From Cellvibrionales bacterium UBA1963 (GTDB lineage: Bacteria > Pseudomonadota > Gammaproteobacteria > Pseudomonadales > UBA7434): a stretch of DNA of 16,228 nt. The notes under the pieces were generated by a model. It was not told where the DNA came from, made no database searches, and was given only the letters and a program-made list of their open reading frames with translations. Shown here one piece after another: positions 8,291 to 15,426 of the stretch. Numbering within the stretch: the first letter of the stretch is position 1; every line of letters begins with the position of its first letter. The stretch covers positions 1,792-18,019 of the forward strand of contig DDED01000133.1 of assembly GCA_002336035.1 (NCBI GenBank), written 5' to 3'. The position numbers and the translations under genes were made by a program.

Positions 8291-8882
8291 GCGTGACAAC
8301 ATCTACGTGAAAGAAACGGTCTTGATAAAAAAGAATAACGCCAGACTCAGAAATGGTATGTAACTTTAACCCCCGGGCAATCATTTGGCCCTCAATAAGC
8401 CTTCTATCATTAATGATAATGGTTCTTTGATCTGGTACATCACTGTACACATGAAAAGCAAAATCCAATGTCGGAATCATGTTCTGAAAACTGACAGGCT
8501 GCTCCCACAGTTCTTTAATTTGATAGTTGGATGGCAAAGGATCATCTATCGTGAAAGTTTTTTCAGGTAATGATTTGGCCGCAGTATCTGTGGATTTGTT
8601 AGATAGTTTATTTTTATCAGAAGCATCAATAATAATTTCTGGCGCTGCTTTTAGATGCGTCTTAGGTGAAAAATCTGTCATATACCCTAAAAATGCGGGC
8701 CATAAAAACCAACCGCTTAAGGCTAAAATTAGCACAGCAAAAGACAATAAAAACCAACGAGACTTGCGTTGATGGGGTTGCCGATTAAGCACCTCTTGCT
8801 CCTGAAGCGAATAGACATCGGCTTGTTGTGACTTTTTTCTATCGGCCTCTGATTTTTTAATTGCATCAAGAATGAAGGACAC
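8283..8882 (-). CDS. gspB: Type II secretion assembly protein GspB
   Basis: Inner-membrane partner of GspA that helps assemble or localise the secretin GspD. Of 199 residues, the N-terminus MSFILDAIKKSEADRKK is the family signature of GspB/ExeB-type proteins. A basic stretch (HQRKSR) precedes one membrane segment at about 42-62 (WFLLSFAVLILALSGWFL), followed by a polar linker and a periplasmic domain at about 131-199 with FAFHVYSDVPDQRTIIIN, RRLIEGQ and GVILFYQDRFF, typical of the GspB C-terminal domain. The start is GTG 8882, chosen because the conserved N-terminus begins there; GGGG nine bases upstream, at the end of gspA, can act as ribosome binding site. Only 6 bases separate it from the gspA stop. 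It is the last recognisable gsp gene in the cluster. Confidence 0.9.
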   Translation of the reverse strand: MSFILDAIKKSEADRKKSQQADVYSLQEQEVLNRQPHQRKSRWFLLSFAVLILALSGWFLWPAFLGYMTDFSPKTHLKAAPEIIIDASDKNKLSNKSTDTAAKSLPEKTFTIDDPLPSNYQIKELWEQPVSFQNMIPTLDFAFHVYSDVPDQRTIIINDRRLIEGQMIARGLKLHTISESGVILFYQDRFFHVDVVTQW

Positions 8883-8888
8883 CTTACA

Positions 8889-9908
8889 TTACCCCACTAA
8901 CATTAATTTTAATGAAAAAAGTGAAGCAACAACGTTAGCAGCATCGCGAGAGAATATCTGTAAGACCTCTTTTAGAACGCCCTGCTGAAATAATAAAATC
9001 GCACCCAATAAGACAATAATAGAAAACACTAACGGCACAAAGCGAACAATCTGTTCAGCAGGAAAAAACCGCGAGAATGGTGTCGAAGATTTTTTTCTAA
9101 GAGAAGCACCCAGCACTTCTTTACAAGCCTCTAGCACCATTGGAAACTCTATTAACAACTGCCCTTGCGCATAAGCACCTAACATTGCTCTGTCGCAAAT
9201 AACATTAACAAGCCTAGGCACGCCAGCGCTTTGTGTATGGACGCATTTAAAAGCAGATTTAGAAAATAATTCGCCACGGTAACCGGCCACATGAAGGCGG
9301 TGCTGAATATAGGCAATAGTTTCAGACTCATTCAGTGGCATCAAATGAAAACGAGCGGTCACTCGCTGCGCGAGCTGACGCAAATTCTTTTGTTCTAGTT
9401 TGTCATTTAATTCTGGCTGACCTAGCAAAATAAGCTGTAATAATTTTTTTTCGTTGGTTTCTAAATTAGTCAATAGTCGTAATTGTTCTAAAACCTCATT
9501 AGCAAGATTTTGTGCCTCATCGATAATCAGTATAGTGTTTCTGCCCGATGCATAAGCATTCAACAAAAACTGATTTAATCCGTCAACAAGATCTTTGATC
9601 GTCGAATTGTTTGGATAGCTTATACTTAGATCATCACAAATTGATTGTAATAATTCATTGACCGACAAACGCGGGTTAACAATAAAAGCGACATCGGTAT
9701 TTTCAGGAAGTCGATCGAGTAGAGATCGACAGATCGTTGTTTTACCCGTACCGACTTCACCTGTCAGTAATATAAAACCGCCTTCATCACCAACACCAAA
9801 TAACAAATGTGCTAATGCCTCGCGATGCTGCTCCGTCATATAAAGGTAACGGGGGTCAGGCGCAATCGAAAAGGGTTTTTCATGAAGACCAAAAAAATCT
9901 TGGTACAT
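8889..9908 (-). CDS. gspA: Type II secretion ATPase GspA (ExeA-like), short form
   Basis: AAA+ ATPase that works with GspB in placing the secretin in the cell envelope. The N-terminus YQDFFGLHEKPFSIAPDP is the ExeA-family signature. Walker A is GEVGTGKTT (50-58) and Walker B ILIIDEAQNL (126-135); sensor/arginine-rich parts follow (LLGQPELNDKL, QRVTARFHLMPL, AGVPRLVN). One membrane segment lies at about 289-308, leaving only about 30 residues on the far side. Aeromonas ExeA is about 547 residues with a periplasmic peptidoglycan-binding domain; here, at 339 residues, that domain is absent. The frame ends in a clean TAA and gspB follows at once, so this looks like a natural short form rather than a broken gene. 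ATG 9908 has AAGGCGG seven bases upstream or closer. gspM ends 30 bases upstream. Confidence 0.92.
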   Translation of the reverse strand: MYQDFFGLHEKPFSIAPDPRYLYMTEQHREALAHLLFGVGDEGGFILLTGEVGTGKTTICRSLLDRLPENTDVAFIVNPRLSVNELLQSICDDLSISYPNNSTIKDLVDGLNQFLLNAYASGRNTILIIDEAQNLANEVLEQLRLLTNLETNEKKLLQLILLGQPELNDKLEQKNLRQLAQRVTARFHLMPLNESETIAYIQHRLHVAGYRGELFSKSAFKCVHTQSAGVPRLVNVICDRAMLGAYAQGQLLIEFPMVLEACKEVLGASLRKKSSTPFSRFFPAEQIVRFVPLVFSIIVLLGAILLFQQGVLKEVLQIFSRDAANVVASLFSLKLMLVG

Positions 9909-9937
9909 ATAACCGCCTTGGCTTCTTAAACTTTAGA

Positions 9938-9957
9938 CTTAACCTTGAATGGTTAAG
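9938..9957 (-). other. Perfect 7-bp hairpin over the gspM stop codon
   Basis: CTTAACC (9938-9944) and GGTTAAG (9951-9957) form a perfect inverted repeat with a 6-base loop, covering the last codons and the TAA stop of gspM, about 30 bases before the gspA start. There is no T-run on the minus-strand side, so it is not a convincing terminator. It could affect mRNA stability or gspA translation, or be chance. Confidence 0.35.
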
Positions 9958-10511
9958 CGAACACTCACATAACCTGAACTGGCTGCATCGAGCGAGATAT
10001 CGACCGCAACAATGCCTTTATCAGCCTCTAAAACGCCAAGCCAACTGACCAATGCATTGAACTCGACTTGATCAAGGCGCAAGCGAACCTTATCTTCACC
10101 GACTGGCTCGAACCGATTAAAACTGATATCAAATTCTTTTGCTGTGGCTGAGGCGATACTGAGCAGAGAGCCCTCTCTAACGCTTGGTTTACTCTCAAGC
10201 ATTTCTTTCACGATAGGTTGCTGGGCCACTATCCAGGCATGATTTTCAATTTGTTGTTGGTAATTTTTTTCAGCGTCAAACAAATGTCTCAGCGCAGGAG
10301 ACACCACAATAGTCATTAAAAGGTAAAGTGAGAGTACCCAGCATAGAATATTTACTGCGAGACGATCTCTTGCGCCCAAACCGAAATACGCTTGTGACAA
10401 TTGCTGAAATTGCTTATTCCCACGCACACGAAGCAAAAACTGTTCTAGCTCACTGTCAAGTCGCTGCTTTAAATCACTTATAATTTTATTCATTGATCGC
10501 AATCTCGGCAT
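9939..10511 (-). CDS. gspM: Type II secretion inner-membrane protein GspM
   Basis: Bitopic platform protein that dimerises with GspL and contacts GspE/GspF. It has 190 residues, near the usual GspM size. Residues 1-50 are cytoplasmic, with FGLGARDR just before the membrane segment at about 51-71 (LAVNILCWVLSLYLLMTIVV). A short coiled region follows (about 78-96), then a periplasmic ferredoxin-like domain ending in the signature-like RLRLDQVEFNALVSWLGVLE and VSVRLTI. The start is uncertain: ATG 10511 is used, but ATG 10493 (residue 7) is equally possible; neither has a strong Shine-Dalgarno. It lies 9 bases after gspL. GspM sequences diverge greatly, so the call rests on size, topology, the QVxFxALVxWL motif and position after gspL. 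Confidence 0.9.
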   Translation of the reverse strand: MPRLRSMNKIISDLKQRLDSELEQFLLRVRGNKQFQQLSQAYFGLGARDRLAVNILCWVLSLYLLMTIVVSPALRHLFDAEKNYQQQIENHAWIVAQQPIVKEMLESKPSVREGSLLSIASATAKEFDISFNRFEPVGEDKVRLRLDQVEFNALVSWLGVLEADKGIVAVDISLDAASSGYVSVRLTIQG

Positions 10512-10520
10512 AAATTTTTA

Positions 10521-11963
10521 TTACGTTTGGCTGATCTGAATTTTTCCGCTAATCATGCCCTGACTCTGGTTGGCCGATAAAATATCAACGTTTAAACCAC
10601 GTTCAACCATTTTTTCTTTATACGCTTCAAGAACGTCAATATTCTCTGCACGAATATCAATCACTATCTGACCGCGTTGGGCGTCATAGCGCAATTGAGA
10701 TATAACCGAAGCACTATCGAGTTCTAGGCTCGACATGGCGTCAGACGCTGCGTCTAACAAGGGGAGAAACTCTGAGGTGGTTACGCCAACAACTTGCCCT
10801 CTCAACTGCCTTCTTAGCTGTTTAACCGGGTCTATGACACGCCGTTGCTGCGGAAACAGCGCTCGATAAATACCCACCGAATCTGCATAATATTGATCAG
10901 CTTGATAATTTAGGTAGCTACCGCCACCTAGGGTTAGTAGCATGAATATGCCTAAGACTGTTGACATGATTATGCTGGCTTTGCGAATTATGCGACGACT
11001 GTCGGCATTGGCGCTCTTCGGTCTGAACTCACCCTGAAGAATATTAAGACCCTGATCAATTGTCCTTATTGCCTTAATCGATAGTAGCTCAGACATTGAT
11101 TCACTATACTGCACCTCTTTGTATTCTATTTGCGCGACGGCAAGGGCCGACTTAAGCGACGCTTTAAGCTCATTTGTCAGCACAACATTTGTTGAAACAT
11201 GCTCAATTTTTTGTGTATCAGAAGCATCCTGCTCATCATGAGAGTCATCATTATCATCAGAGGAAGCACGTTCGTTTTCGACCGAATTATCGGTGAGCGG
11301 AGGTTCGTCCCCTGCACTGAGCAAAGCAAAAGGAAATAAATTGGATGACGCCGTTAGGTCTCTATCAGCGTTAGGGCTAATCGACTTTTCTTGCCCTAGT
11401 GAGGCTAATTTGATGTCAAGCATGGACAAGGCGAGGGGCTCGTCAACAGAAAGACCCGCAGTTTGGGAATAGCGAAACAAAACTCGGGACGTATCAAAAA
11501 AAATCTGATGGTCGCCCACGGTATCAGGGACACACAAAGAATCAGGAAACAAAAAGTCAGCAACAAAACCGTGAGATTCCAACTCGTTTAACCAACTGGC
11601 TAACAATGACTTTTTTACAACTGCCAAGGGGATGTCTTCGCCGGTTAAAAACATAGGCATAGCAAGATGCATCGATTCAATCGGCTCAATGATTTGCTCT
11701 TCAGCCACAAAGGCAAGCACTTGATTCAAGTGCCGTTGCTGCGCCTTGGGTACGTTAACCTCCGTCAGTAATAATGCCTCAGTTGGCGCAATCAACACTG
11801 TTTTACGTGGCTGCATATTGTTAGGAACACACAGAGGTAGCTCCTTCAGTCGAGCACATCCGCTGGATGATATTTGACCGGCTCCAGACAGGACTGACCA
11901 AAATACCTCGCAATCTGATTGCAAGTTAATGTCTTTAAATCGTAAACACAGAAAATCTGACAT
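10521..11963 (-). CDS. gspL: Type II secretion inner-membrane protein GspL
   Basis: Platform protein that recruits the GspE ATPase by its cytoplasmic domain and binds GspM in the periplasm. It has 480 residues from ATG 11963. The N-terminal half is the actin-like cytoplasmic domain (IAPTEALLLTEVNVP, QVLAFVAEEQI, and ALSML further on). A conserved NILQGEFRPK precedes the single membrane segment at about residues 330-348 (ASIIMSTVLGIFMLLTLGGG). The periplasmic part ends in a ferredoxin-like fold (LRYDAQRGQIVIDIRAEN, LEAYKEKMVERGLNV). An acidic, Ser/Asp-rich stretch at about residues 220-252 is probably a linker loop. An in-frame TTG at 11981 exists, but ATG 11963 has AGAG six bases ahead and gives the expected N-terminus. 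It lies about 90 bases after gspK, the largest gap inside the operon. Confidence 0.95.
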   Translation of the reverse strand: MSDFLCLRFKDINLQSDCEVFWSVLSGAGQISSSGCARLKELPLCVPNNMQPRKTVLIAPTEALLLTEVNVPKAQQRHLNQVLAFVAEEQIIEPIESMHLAMPMFLTGEDIPLAVVKKSLLASWLNELESHGFVADFLFPDSLCVPDTVGDHQIFFDTSRVLFRYSQTAGLSVDEPLALSMLDIKLASLGQEKSISPNADRDLTASSNLFPFALLSAGDEPPLTDNSVENERASSDDNDDSHDEQDASDTQKIEHVSTNVVLTNELKASLKSALAVAQIEYKEVQYSESMSELLSIKAIRTIDQGLNILQGEFRPKSANADSRRIIRKASIIMSTVLGIFMLLTLGGGSYLNYQADQYYADSVGIYRALFPQQRRVIDPVKQLRRQLRGQVVGVTTSEFLPLLDAASDAMSSLELDSASVISQLRYDAQRGQIVIDIRAENIDVLEAYKEKMVERGLNVDILSANQSQGMISGKIQISQT

Positions 11964-12052
11964 GTTATTCTCTAATACCAACCGTATGAATGCGCATCCA
12001 TTATTACAGCCAAACCATCAGATAGAAACTATTTTATTACCATTAACTCGAC

Positions 12053-13135
12053 TCATAAAAATCGAGCCGCATTATTGGCCTCATTTCTTGACAGCACTGT
12101 AAAGTTGAGTTCAGAGCCTTCATTCAAAAACTGAACGACGGTTGATAAATACGCTCGGCTTCCGGCATAGTCAGTAATGATATTAATTTGATAAGTAGTA
12201 CTTTGAACTGACATTCTTGGCATGAGAACCCCATTACTGAGCAAGGTACTTGAATTCAGCTCCTTAATCAGCTGAAGATCGATCAATTCTTGAACAGACC
12301 GATAAGGCAAACGTGCAGACACTATATCATCAGCCTCAGTGGCGGATATGCCCTCCTCTTCGGCAGAATTTGCACCTGTACGTGACTTGGTCAGCGTCAT
12401 TAACGTGGCGCTACTTGCCGTATTGATATTGATTGGCATGACCATGAACGCTTGAGACGGTAATACCACCACATGAGGAATTAAGAGATTCATGACCTCC
12501 GAGGTAAAACCCTGGACTAAACGAAGCTCTGAAAGATCAATCAAAGAACGATTGGCCACACGATAACCTGGCTGTAATTGCTCGTAAGCATTGCCGTCAC
12601 TTTGATTTCCGTGCACTTGGTCATCACGATCGAGCCAATCACGTAAATTATCTGCTAAACGTTCATCGAGTTCTAATCCTCTGAGTAAACCACGAAACCG
12701 TTCAAGCTCATCAAGGTTGATCTCAGAGCCGTCAGTTAATATGTTGTTAAGGTTATAATATCGGTCTAAATCAATAATTTTAACCGTTGATAAACCAATA
12801 GAATCAATTTCATACTGGTAGGGCCCCGTAGCCCACGATTCCTCGAGTAAATGATCGACACAAAACTCTTTCTCAGCATTGCAGTCACGATCATTCTTGA
12901 TGTCTTCTTGAAGCGCCAAGATCGCCAACTCTTCGGTTGCTAAGGCATAATAATAAGCCTGTGTACGATTAATTAACCCCGTAGTTCGCTGCGTATCAAG
13001 TACCTTAGTGACAATAATTTTAGCGGCGATCACTGAAGCAATCGCAAACACCATGAGCACAGTAATCAATGCAACGCCCGTTTGTGTCGATGCCGACGTG
13101 GAGCGGAATAAATTTTTTTTATGGATTTTCTTCAT
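12053..13135 (-). CDS. gspK: Type II secretion minor pseudopilin GspK (tip)
   Basis: Large minor pseudopilin that caps the pseudopilus, in complex with GspI and GspJ. It has 360 residues from ATG 13135. A basic leader ends in QTG, followed by the hydrophobic VALITVLMVFAIASVIAAKI. Position +5 of the mature protein is Thr instead of Glu, as is normal for GspK. Family features are IIDLDRYYNLNN, LRDWLDRDDQ (about 164-173), an NINTAS helix-hairpin-helix start (about 236-241) and the C-terminal TTYQINI strand. Two cysteines at about 85 and 92 could form a disulfide. An in-frame TTG at 13144 is an alternative start, with AAGG 11 bases ahead; the leader would be three residues longer. gspJ ends about 20-30 bases upstream. 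The stop is TGA at 12053. Confidence 0.96.
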   Translation of the reverse strand: MKKIHKKNLFRSTSASTQTGVALITVLMVFAIASVIAAKIIVTKVLDTQRTTGLINRTQAYYYALATEELAILALQEDIKNDRDCNAEKEFCVDHLLEESWATGPYQYEIDSIGLSTVKIIDLDRYYNLNNILTDGSEINLDELERFRGLLRGLELDERLADNLRDWLDRDDQVHGNQSDGNAYEQLQPGYRVANRSLIDLSELRLVQGFTSEVMNLLIPHVVVLPSQAFMVMPININTASSATLMTLTKSRTGANSAEEEGISATEADDIVSARLPYRSVQELIDLQLIKELNSSTLLSNGVLMPRMSVQSTTYQINIITDYAGSRAYLSTVVQFLNEGSELNFTVLSRNEANNAARFL

Positions 13136-13165
13136 CTGTACCAATACGTTTACTGCCTTGAACGA

Positions 13166-13849
13166 TTAAAGAATACGGTAAATATGCGAGCTGATTTCAT
13201 CGTTAGCAAATAACAAGGTGACCTCAATTGCGAAAGGAAGGGCTACACTTTCGGGCAGTAAAGCATCCCATTCAGACCCTGCAGAAGCCATAAATTGAAA
13301 TTCAATGTCACTCACTCCTGCTATTAACACTTGCCGCTGATGCTTTGTCTCTTCGATTCGATCAAGTACAGGCCAATAATATCGCAGCAAAAATAAACGC
13401 TCATCATTATAAAAAGGGCTTGCCGTGTCATTAGCATCTGGATGGTAGTCAATTTGGTATGCAACACGCTGCAATTCACTTCGGCGCCAGCCTAAAGGAT
13501 TACTCCAGCCTCGTCGAGTGAAGGCAATGACATTATCTTCACCCTCTAAAACAATGCTTGGCTGAAGAAAACCGTCCTCATCAACGATGGGGCGATTAAC
13601 AAGATGGCGAAAATCTTTTGCCATCTGACGACTGACCCGTTGGTTAAGAGCAAGGGCTTCAGAGGCTTTTTGATTAGTCGCTTGTGTCAATATGACCTGC
13701 GCAAGCATTTGATAAGCCGCGAGGCTTAACCAAGAAAATATAAATAAAGCAACCAAGGCCTCGACTAAGGTAAAACCTCGCTCCGGACATTCTTGCCCAT
13801 GATGTTTAATAAGACCGGCCATAGTGACAAACCGCACGTGACATAACAT
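13166..13849 (-). CDS. gspJ: Type II secretion minor pseudopilin GspJ
   Basis: Minor pseudopilin of the tip complex with GspI and GspK. It has 227 residues. The leader ends in PERG, cleaved before FTLVEALVALFIFSWL, with the conserved Glu at +5. Downstream FRHLVNRPI, RRGWSNPLGWRRSELQRVAY and LLRYYWPVLDR match GspJ. The start ATG 13849 shares one base with the gspI stop (TGATG), suggesting coupled translation. This gives a 25-residue leader, long for a type IV prepilin-like signal; ATG for residue 10 (MAGLIKHH) would give a 16-residue leader and cannot be excluded. It is followed by gspK. Confidence 0.96.
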   Translation of the reverse strand: MLCHVRFVTMAGLIKHHGQECPERGFTLVEALVALFIFSWLSLAAYQMLAQVILTQATNQKASEALALNQRVSRQMAKDFRHLVNRPIVDEDGFLQPSIVLEGEDNVIAFTRRGWSNPLGWRRSELQRVAYQIDYHPDANDTASPFYNDERLFLLRYYWPVLDRIEETKHQRQVLIAGVSDIEFQFMASAGSEWDALLPESVALPFAIEVTLLFANDEISSHIYRIL

Positions 13850-14235
13850 CAGTAAATATCCACTTTAAAGCCACTGAGCATCACCGTGTTGTAGCTCGAC
13901 CGACCGTATGACATTGTGGTTGGCTCAGGTGAAACCGTTACATCAATTCGGCGCACATCCTCGCGCGGCATTTCACTGACAATAAGTCTCACTTGCCAAT
14001 TTCTGCCCGAGCGCTGCACCATTTGCTCATCAGTAAGTAAATCTGGGAATGACGGCTCTATCAATAACGCATTTAATGTGTATTCAGCCAGCACAAGTGC
14101 GTCAACTTTGTCTTCTAGTTTTGATAAGTCAGTTGTAGCCTGACCAATACTGCCAAGCAATGCAATACCCGAAATAGCAAGCACAGCTAAGGCAACCATT
14201 ATTTCAATTAAGGTGAAACCTGTCTTGAATCTCAT
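13849..14235 (-). CDS. gspI: Type II secretion minor pseudopilin GspI
   Basis: Small minor pseudopilin that nucleates the GspI-J-K tip. It has 128 residues from ATG 14235, the usual size. The short leader MRFKTG is cleaved before FTLIEIMVALAVLAI, with Glu at +5. Conserved features of GspI follow: LVLAEYTLNALL (the usual A-x-N/T region after the helix), GRNWQVRLIV and RRIDVTVSP. A TTG directly before the ATG is in frame but is not needed. GAGG lies 13 bases upstream inside gspH; the gap to the gspH stop is 8 bases. The TGA stop overlaps the gspJ ATG by one base. Confidence 0.96.
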   Translation of the reverse strand: MRFKTGFTLIEIMVALAVLAISGIALLGSIGQATTDLSKLEDKVDALVLAEYTLNALLIEPSFPDLLTDEQMVQRSGRNWQVRLIVSEMPREDVRRIDVTVSPEPTTMSYGRSSYNTVMLSGFKVDIY

Positions 14236-14243
14236 CAAAAAGA

Positions 14244-14936
14244 TTATTCCTCGACAACGAAGGTATGGGATAAATCAATTATAGAAGGCAATGAAAAGCC
14301 ATCGGAACTTACTTGAATACGAGCAGGATTTTCAACCCCCTCAGCCGCTGTAAATAAAACCTCAAACGTAGGTAGTTCACCAGAACTCGACAACACGAGT
14401 TCTGGCATTAATGCAAGGCCACCGGTGAACCGGTCTAACAGATCACTCTGTTCATTAGCCGAGGCTTGATTATGTGATTTCATATCGGATTGAGATTTCT
14501 CGAACACATCGCCAACGCTAAAAAGGTCTGTGTTTGCGTATTGTCGATACCCCTCAACCGTCCATTGCAAAGACATCGTGCCAGGCAAATTATAGGGCTC
14601 AAACAAGCCGTCAGAAAAAGGCTCCCATGCGTTAAGCGCGGGATTAAAGCGTAGCAATTGATAGCCATTGCCTTGAAAAATGACGCCAATTTCTGACGAA
14701 CTAAACACAGCCTCATCCGACCCTGCAATAATTATTTTCTGCAATCGCTCAGCCTCTGAGCGCAACTCTCTCTTAAAATTATTGCCAATATTAATTAACA
14801 CCATGCCGGAAAGAAAGCCAATGATAAGCAATACAATAATAAGCTCAATCAGAGAAAAACCCTTGTCGTTAGAACTTATATAAGGCCTTATTCGTGTTGA
14901 AAACTGATTAAAGTGCACGTCGATACCCTTAAACAT
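14244..14936 (-). CDS. gspH: Type II secretion minor pseudopilin GspH
   Basis: Minor pseudopilin that joins the GspI-J-K tip to the GspG shaft. It has 230 residues from ATG 14936, longer than the roughly 150-200 of most GspH. The leader ends in NDKG before FSLIELIIVLLIIGFLSG, with Glu at +5. The GspH features EAERLQKII, VFSSSEIGVIF and YQLLRFNPALNAWEP follow, and the C-terminus has LSSSGELPTFEV and ARIQVSSDG. An extra polar segment at about residues 143-169 (FEKSQSDMKSHNQASANEQ) has no obvious family counterpart. The start is uncertain: ATG 14936 lacks a clear Shine-Dalgarno, whereas GTG 14918 has AAGGG seven bases ahead and would shorten the 26-residue leader to 20. It lies between gspG and gspI. 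Confidence 0.94.
   Translation of the reverse strand: MFKGIDVHFNQFSTRIRPYISSNDKGFSLIELIIVLLIIGFLSGMVLINIGNNFKRELRSEAERLQKIIIAGSDEAVFSSSEIGVIFQGNGYQLLRFNPALNAWEPFSDGLFEPYNLPGTMSLQWTVEGYRQYANTDLFSVGDVFEKSQSDMKSHNQASANEQSDLLDRFTGGLALMPELVLSSSGELPTFEVLFTAAEGVENPARIQVSSDGFSLPSIIDLSHTFVVEE
14926..14930 (-). promoter_or_regulatory. Strong Shine-Dalgarno AAGGG pointing to a GTG start for gspH
   Basis: On the minus strand AAGGG is followed, after seven bases, by in-frame GTG 14918-14916. It lies downstream of the ATG at 14936, so it could only serve an internal GTG start. This makes the shorter GspH leader plausible. Confidence 0.4.
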
Positions 14937-14947
14937 CAACCGGTTTA

Positions 14948-15397
14948 TTATCGATCAGAACTACTGATGTCAGCTGAGTAGCCATCCCCGCCATTACGAG
15001 CATCAGCGCCTAAACTTAACAGCTCATAAGGCCGCCTGTCTTCGCCAGGACTCATGTAAACGTACTCGCCGTCCCATGGGTCTAAGGGCAATTGATTGCC
15101 TTTAATATAGCCCTCAGGGTTCCAATTTCTGGGTTCAGGAGATGATTGAGGCATGCTGACAAGCGCCTCTAAACCTTGGTCGGTGGTTGGATAAAAATGA
15201 TTATCTAACTTATACATATCGAGCGCCTGCGATAAGCTCGCTATATCAGATCTGGCCGTAGTCACTCTAGCCCGATCAACTTGGCCGAGAACATTAGGAC
15301 CGATCAAGCCGATAAGCATGCCCATAATCACCACCACAACAAGCACTTCTATGAGAGAAAAACCCAGTTGTTGATTGTTCGTACGTGTGTATTTCAT
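14948..15397 (-). CDS. gspG: Type II secretion major pseudopilin GspG
   Basis: Main subunit of the periplasmic pseudopilus, processed by the prepilin peptidase GspO (not in the window). It has 149 residues, the normal size. Leader MKYTRTNNQQLG is cleaved before FSLIEVLVVVVIMGMLIGLI, with Glu at +5. Family signatures are GPNVLGQVDRARV, DIASLSQALDMYKLDN, YPTTDQGLEALV, GYIKGNQLPLDPWDGEY and SLGADARNGGDGYSADI; the last contains the acidic residues of the calcium site known in GspG. The start ATG 15397 is well supported by AAGAAGGG four bases ahead, the best ribosome binding site in the cluster, which fits a protein needed in high amount. It lies between gspF and gspH. Confidence 0.98.
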   Translation of the reverse strand: MKYTRTNNQQLGFSLIEVLVVVVIMGMLIGLIGPNVLGQVDRARVTTARSDIASLSQALDMYKLDNHFYPTTDQGLEALVSMPQSSPEPRNWNPEGYIKGNQLPLDPWDGEYVYMSPGEDRRPYELLSLGADARNGGDGYSADISSSDR

Positions 15398-15409
15398 AAA
15401 CCCTTCTTA
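15398..15409 (-). promoter_or_regulatory. Ribosome binding site of gspG
   Basis: On the minus strand AAGAAGGGTTT directly precedes ATG 15397. The GGAG-like core is long and well spaced, stronger than those of neighbouring gsp genes, and may help raise the level of the major pseudopilin above that of the minor ones. Confidence 0.55.
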
Positions 15410-15426
15410 TTATCGATTAAAATAAA

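Noticed and set aside
11964..12052. Promoter in the roughly 90-base gap between gspK and gspL
   Set aside because: No -10/-35 pair with reasonable spacing was found; the gap shows only AT-rich sequence.
12047..12066. CTCGA/TCGAG inverted repeat around the gspK stop codon
   Set aside because: Only 5 bp with a 10-base loop and no T-run; too weak to call a terminator or control element.
14235..14239. TTG immediately before ATG at the starts of gspI, gspH and the AddA-like gene (TTGATG)
   Set aside because: Seen three times, but one comes from a TGATG overlap and the sample is small; no mechanism is suggested.
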